Assembly: GCA_013816685.1 (NCBI GenBank)
Contig: JACDDX010000053.1
Span: forward strand, 1-8,924
Direction of reading: 5' to 3'
DNA: 8,924 nt
From: Gemmatimonadales bacterium
GTDB lineage: Bacteria > Gemmatimonadota > Gemmatimonadetes > Gemmatimonadales > GWC2-71-9
Position 1 is the stretch's first letter; each line of letters starts with the position of its first letter. Positions 6,689 through 8,924 of this stretch are shown here, piece by piece. The translations under genes and the position numbers were made by a program. Under the pieces are notes generated by a model. That model was not told the DNA's origin and did no database searches. It saw nothing but the letters and a program-made list of their open reading frames with translations.

Positions 6689-8395
6689 ATGTCCCTTCCT
6701 GCCACCTTCGCCGACCTCGGCCTGCAGCCGTCGCTCGTCGAGACGCTCGCCACGCTCGGCTACGAAGAGCCGACGCCGATCCAGCGTGAGACGATCCCTC
6801 TGCTCCTCGCTGGCCGGGACGTGGTCGGGCAGGCGGCCACCGGCACCGGCAAGACCGCGGCATTCGCCCTCCCGCTGCTGCAACGGATCGAGCGCGCCCG
6901 GCCGCATCCGTCCCGGCCCGTGCTCCTCGTCCTGGTGCCGACCCGCGAACTTGCCATGCAGGTGGCCGAGGCCTTCCACCGCTATGGGCGGGCGACGGGC
7001 ACTACCGTGCTCCCCATTTACGGCGGGCAGGCGTTCGATCAGCAGATCCGCGGGCTCCGGCGCGGCGTGCACGTGGTGGTGGCCACACCGGGCCGGGCTC
7101 TGGACCACCTGCGGCGCGGTACCCTGGTGCTGTCCGAGCTGATCGCGCTGGTACTGGACGAGGCCGACGAAATGCTCGACATGGGGTTTGCCGACGAGAT
7201 CGACCTGATCCTCGATGCCGCCCCCGCGGCGCGGCAGACCGCGCTGTTCTCCGCGACGATACCGACCCGGATCGCGGCGATCGCCGAGCGGCGGCTGCGG
7301 GGTCCGGCCCGGGTCGCAATCTCCCGGAAGGCCGGTGCGCCAGGCTCGCTGCCCAAGGTCCGGCAGACCGCCTATGTCGTCGCTCGGCCCAACAAGCTCA
7401 ATGCCCTGAGCCGGATTCTGGACCTCGAAGCTCCCACACTCGCGCTGGTGTTCTGCCGCACCCGCACCGAGGTGGACACGCTGACCCAGACTCTGGCCGC
7501 GCGCGGGTATGGGGCCGAGGCGCTGCACGGAGGCATGACCCAGGACCAGCGGAATCGGGTGATGAAACGCACCCGCAGCGGGGCGGTGGATCTGCTGGTC
7601 GCGACCGACGTCGCGGCCCGCGGACTCGACATCCCGCAACTCTCGCACGTGGTCAATTTCGACGTCCCGAACTCACCGGCCGCCTACGTGCACCGCATCG
7701 GGCGGACGGGGCGCGCGGGCCGCGCGGGCGTCGCGATCACCCTGGCCGAGCCGCGCGAGCACCGGCTGCTCCGGAACATCGAGCAGGTGACCAAGCAGCG
7801 GATCGAGATTGCGGTCGTGCCGACAGTCGTCGATGTGCGCGCGCGGCGGCTAGACCTGACGCGGGCGAGCATCAGCGAGCTGATCCGGGCCGGGAACTTC
7901 GATGGGTACCGGGTGGTGGTGGAGGCACTGGCGCAGGAATTCGATCTGATGGACATCGCGACCGCAGCCGTGCAGCACGCCCACACGGCTGCGGGTGGGC
8001 CAGGGACCGAGGCTGACGAGGCCGATCCGCCGGTCGTGCCTGCGCCTTCGCGATCAAAGGGGGCGCGGTCGAACGGGCAGAAGCTCTCTCTGCCGCCGAC
8101 GCCGCGAGACTCCGCCGGCTTCCATCGGGGCAATGGGGTCAGTTCCGGCCTGGTCCGGATCTACGTCGGTGCCGGCCGGAAGGCGAACATGCGACCGGCG
8201 GATCTGGTCGGCGCGATCATCAACCAGGCGGGGATCACAGGACAGGACATCGGCGCCATCGAAATCGCCGACCGCTTCAGCCTGGTGGAGCTGCCCGAGG
8301 AATTGGTCGACCAGGTGATCACCGCGCTCCGGGCGGTGACGGTGAAAGGCAAGCGACTCACCGTCCGGCGGGACAAGGCGAAGGGCAGGGAGTAA
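6689..8395 (+). CDS. deaD: DEAD-box ATP-dependent RNA helicase, DeaD/CsdA type
   Basis: A 568-residue ATP-dependent RNA helicase expected to unwind structured RNA in ribosome assembly, mRNA turnover or cold adaptation. All core motifs are intact: Q-motif region TFADLGL to EEPTPIQ (6-32), motif I ATGTGKT (50-56), Ia PTRELA (84-89), Ib TPGR (133-136), II DEAD (157-160), III SAT (188-190), IV LVFCRTR (253-259), V ATDVAARGLD (305-314), VI HRIGRTGRAGR (335-345). A linker rich in Ala/Pro/Ser (about 432-485) leads to a C-terminal RRM-like DbpA/CsdA RNA-binding domain (about 488-560), with VRIYVGAGRKANMRPADLVG, IGAIEI and FSLVELPEE as landmarks. Length is near that of E. coli DeaD (629). ATG 6689 is preferred over the in-frame ATG 6665: the extra eight residues do not look like family sequence, and a -10-like box overlaps that region. 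The gene appears monocistronic, with a tRNA 42 bp downstream. Confidence 0.93.
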   Translation: MSLPATFADLGLQPSLVETLATLGYEEPTPIQRETIPLLLAGRDVVGQAATGTGKTAAFALPLLQRIERARPHPSRPVLLVLVPTRELAMQVAEAFHRYGRATGTTVLPIYGGQAFDQQIRGLRRGVHVVVATPGRALDHLRRGTLVLSELIALVLDEADEMLDMGFADEIDLILDAAPAARQTALFSATIPTRIAAIAERRLRGPARVAISRKAGAPGSLPKVRQTAYVVARPNKLNALSRILDLEAPTLALVFCRTRTEVDTLTQTLAARGYGAEALHGGMTQDQRNRVMKRTRSGAVDLLVATDVAARGLDIPQLSHVVNFDVPNSPAAYVHRIGRTGRAGRAGVAITLAEPREHRLLRNIEQVTKQRIEIAVVPTVVDVRARRLDLTRASISELIRAGNFDGYRVVVEALAQEFDLMDIATAAVQHAHTAAGGPGTEADEADPPVVPAPSRSKGARSNGQKLSLPPTPRDSAGFHRGNGVSSGLVRIYVGAGRKANMRPADLVGAIINQAGITGQDIGAIEIADRFSLVELPEELVDQVITALRAVTVKGKRLTVRRDKAKGRE

Positions 8396-8416
8396 ACTCA
8401 AGGGCGCGGCAAAGTC

Positions 8417-8422
8417 TTAGAT
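8417..8422 (+). promoter_or_regulatory. Candidate -10 box of the CAU tRNA gene
   Basis: TTAGAT (or TAGATT one base on) lies 15 bp before the mature tRNA 5' end, in a suitable place for a short tRNA leader. The -35 position falls at the end of the helicase gene and is not a recognisable match, so read-through from the helicase is also possible. Confidence 0.35.
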
Positions 8423-8437
8423 TCGTCGAAGCAGCGC

Positions 8438-8511
8438 GGGCCCTTAGCTCAGGCGGTTAGAGCAGCGGACTCATAATCCGTAGGTCCTGGGTTCGAATCC
8501 CAGAGGGCCCA
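8438..8511 (+). tRNA. tRNA with CAU anticodon, probably tRNA-Ile2 (lysidine type)
   Basis: A complete 74-nt cloverleaf: acceptor GGGCCCT with AGGGCCC, D stem GCTC/GAGC, anticodon stem GCGGA/TCCGT with loop CTCATAA (anticodon CAT at 8472-8474), T stem CTGGG/CCCAG with loop TTCGAAT, discriminator A. CCA is not encoded. CAU can mean Met, initiator Met or Ile2. Initiator is excluded by the normal 1-72 pair and lack of GGG/CCC in the anticodon stem. C4-G69 and C5-G68, the pairs TilS uses to select Ile2, are present, and the sequence GACTCATAATC matches bacterial Ile2 such as E. coli ileX. Ile2 reads AUA after lysidine modification. Elongator tRNA-Met is the alternative. Confidence 0.85.
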
Positions 8512-8519
8512 TGCGCATC

Positions 8520-8571
8520 GACCATCACGGGGAGTGCCGGCGTATTGATCCGACACTCCCCGTGATGGTTT
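8520..8571 (+). terminator. Long perfect hairpin between the two tRNA genes
   Basis: ACCATCACGGGGAGTG (8521-8536) pairs perfectly with CACTCCCCGTGATGGT (8554-8569), with a flanking G-U pair at 8520/8570. Inside, after one mismatch, CGG pairs with CCG around a nine-base loop. Three T residues (8569-8571) follow the stem. This should terminate transcription of the upstream tRNA, and it separates that unit from the tRNA-Val promoter. Confidence 0.75.
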
Positions 8572-8587
8572 CCAGCTAGCAGCAGGG

Positions 8588-8616
8588 TTGCTGGTACGAC
8601 AGGGTCGATGTAGAAT
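8588..8616 (+). promoter_or_regulatory. Sigma-70-type promoter of tRNA-Val
   Basis: TTGCTG (8588-8593) and TAGAAT (8611-8616) are separated by exactly 17 bp, with the -10 box one base from consensus. Start of transcription is expected near 8623, leaving a leader of about nine nucleotides before the mature tRNA at 8632. This is the best promoter in the window. Confidence 0.75.
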
Positions 8617-8631
8617 GACCCTCCCGAAACC

Positions 8632-8705
8632 GGGCGATTAGCTCAGCTGGTTAGAGCGCGCGCCTCACATGCGCGAGGTCGGGGGTTCGAGCCCCTCATC
8701 GCCCA
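8632..8705 (+). tRNA. tRNA-Val(CAC)
   Basis: A complete 74-nt cloverleaf: acceptor GGGCGAT with ATCGCCC, D stem GCTC/GAGC, anticodon stem CGCGC/GCGCG with loop CTCACAT (anticodon CAC at 8666-8668, reading GUG), T stem GGGGG/CCCTC with one G-U pair and loop TTCGAGC, discriminator A. CCA is not encoded, so it is added after transcription. It has its own promoter. No terminator hairpin is evident downstream, where a convergent gene ends 17 bp away. Confidence 0.95.
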
Positions 8706-8722
8706 TCGCCGAGCCATGATCA

Positions 8723-8924
8723 TCATGCCGCCGAGCGGACCCGCGCCCTACGGGTCTCCACCTGCCGCTTGAGCCAGTCGATCTGATCCTTGATCGCCTG
8801 CCGCGTCGCCTTCGTCGCCAGCCAGTCCAGTGCGCTCCGGCGCTCCTCCTCGGCGAACACGACATCGTCCGCCAGCCGCCGATAAAACGCGACCTGCTTC
8901 TCGGTCGGCGCGTACGTCCCGACC
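8723..8924 (-). CDS. C-terminal part of an unrecognised protein (5' end outside window)
   Basis: The minus strand is open from the right edge to a TGA at 8723-8725, giving 66 residues without a visible start, because the gene begins beyond the window. The product looks like real protein: it contains YAPTEKQVAFYRRLADD (4-20), FAEEERRSALDWLATKAT (23-40) and IKDQIDWLKRQVETRR (44-59), all charged amphipathic helices, and its codons end mostly in G or C. The overlapping open frame at 8665-8865 in another phase gives Arg/Ser-rich nonsense, which supports this frame. The family is not recognised. A Thr-Glu-Lys-Gln opening followed later by an IDxLK helix recalls small C-terminal modules of phage-type proteins, but this is only an impression. 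It converges on tRNA-Val with 17 bp between. Such placement is common for integrated elements, but no integrase or att repeat is visible. Confidence 0.6.
   Translation of the reverse strand, partial: VGTYAPTEKQVAFYRRLADDVVFAEEERRSALDWLATKATRQAIKDQIDWLKRQVETRRARVRSAA

Noticed and set aside
6626..7648. 340-codon minus-strand open frame
   Set aside because: It is antisense to the DEAD-box core, whose motifs are intact on the plus strand; composition is typical of a shadow frame.
8602..8621. GGGTC...GACCC inverted repeat around the tRNA-Val -10 box
   Set aside because: Only five pairs; insufficient to call an operator.
8665..8865. 66-codon minus-strand open frame ending in GDEGLEPPTSRM
   Set aside because: The end is the well-known false translation of the antisense strand of a tRNA. 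It overlaps tRNA-Val, and the rest is Arg/Ser-rich. A different frame on the same strand (8723-8924) is the likely gene.
1..8924. CRISPR array, insertion sequence, or toxin-antitoxin/defence genes
   Set aside because: No regularly spaced direct repeats, transposase motifs, terminal inverted repeats or recognisable defence domains were found on either strand.

Overview
This is a GC-rich window with dense bacterial gene packing. The gene content is exopolysaccharide export, a lipoprotein with a bacterial Ig-like domain, a DeaD-type helicase and two tRNAs without encoded CCA. The large periplasmic protein with many SLBB repeats and the Ig-like lipoprotein would fit Gemmatimonadota or a related soil or freshwater phylum. 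That assignment is an inference from style and composition, not from a marker gene.

Positions 1-5939 form a surface-polysaccharide block. It opens with the 3' part of a nucleotide-sugar 4,6-dehydratase/epimerase of the CapD/WbpM/PglF type (+). This converges, with a 20-bp overlap of coding ends, on a two-gene minus-strand unit: a GT4 glycosyltransferase (3616-4725) followed by a very large SLBB-domain polysaccharide export protein (906-3581). A second GT4 glycosyltransferase (4863-5939, +) is divergent from the first across a 137-bp intergenic region. Together these would supply a modified nucleotide sugar, transfer sugars at the cytoplasmic face, and export the polymer through the periplasm and outer membrane. 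No polymerase, flippase, ABC transporter or tyrosine kinase lies in the window, so the pathway is only partly visible.

Positions 6097-6543 encode a small lipoprotein with a single Ig-like (Big_1-type) domain. A perfect 19-bp dyad lies upstream and a stable C(UCCG)G hairpin downstream. Positions 6689-8395 encode a DEAD-box RNA helicase with a C-terminal DbpA/CsdA-like RNA-binding domain.

The right end carries two tRNA genes: a CAU tRNA, most likely tRNA-Ile2, and tRNA-Val(CAC). A perfect 16-bp stem hairpin separates them, and tRNA-Val has a good sigma-70 promoter. Just beyond tRNA-Val, on the minus strand, is the C-terminal part of an unrecognised gene that runs off the window edge.

The window is mostly ordinary. 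I do not see a clearly new system. The points most worth a second look are the partial gene beside tRNA-Val, two possible leaderless promoters, the 19-bp dyad, and the unusual architecture of the SLBB protein (six SLBB-like units, a D-S-L repeat helix, no lipobox).
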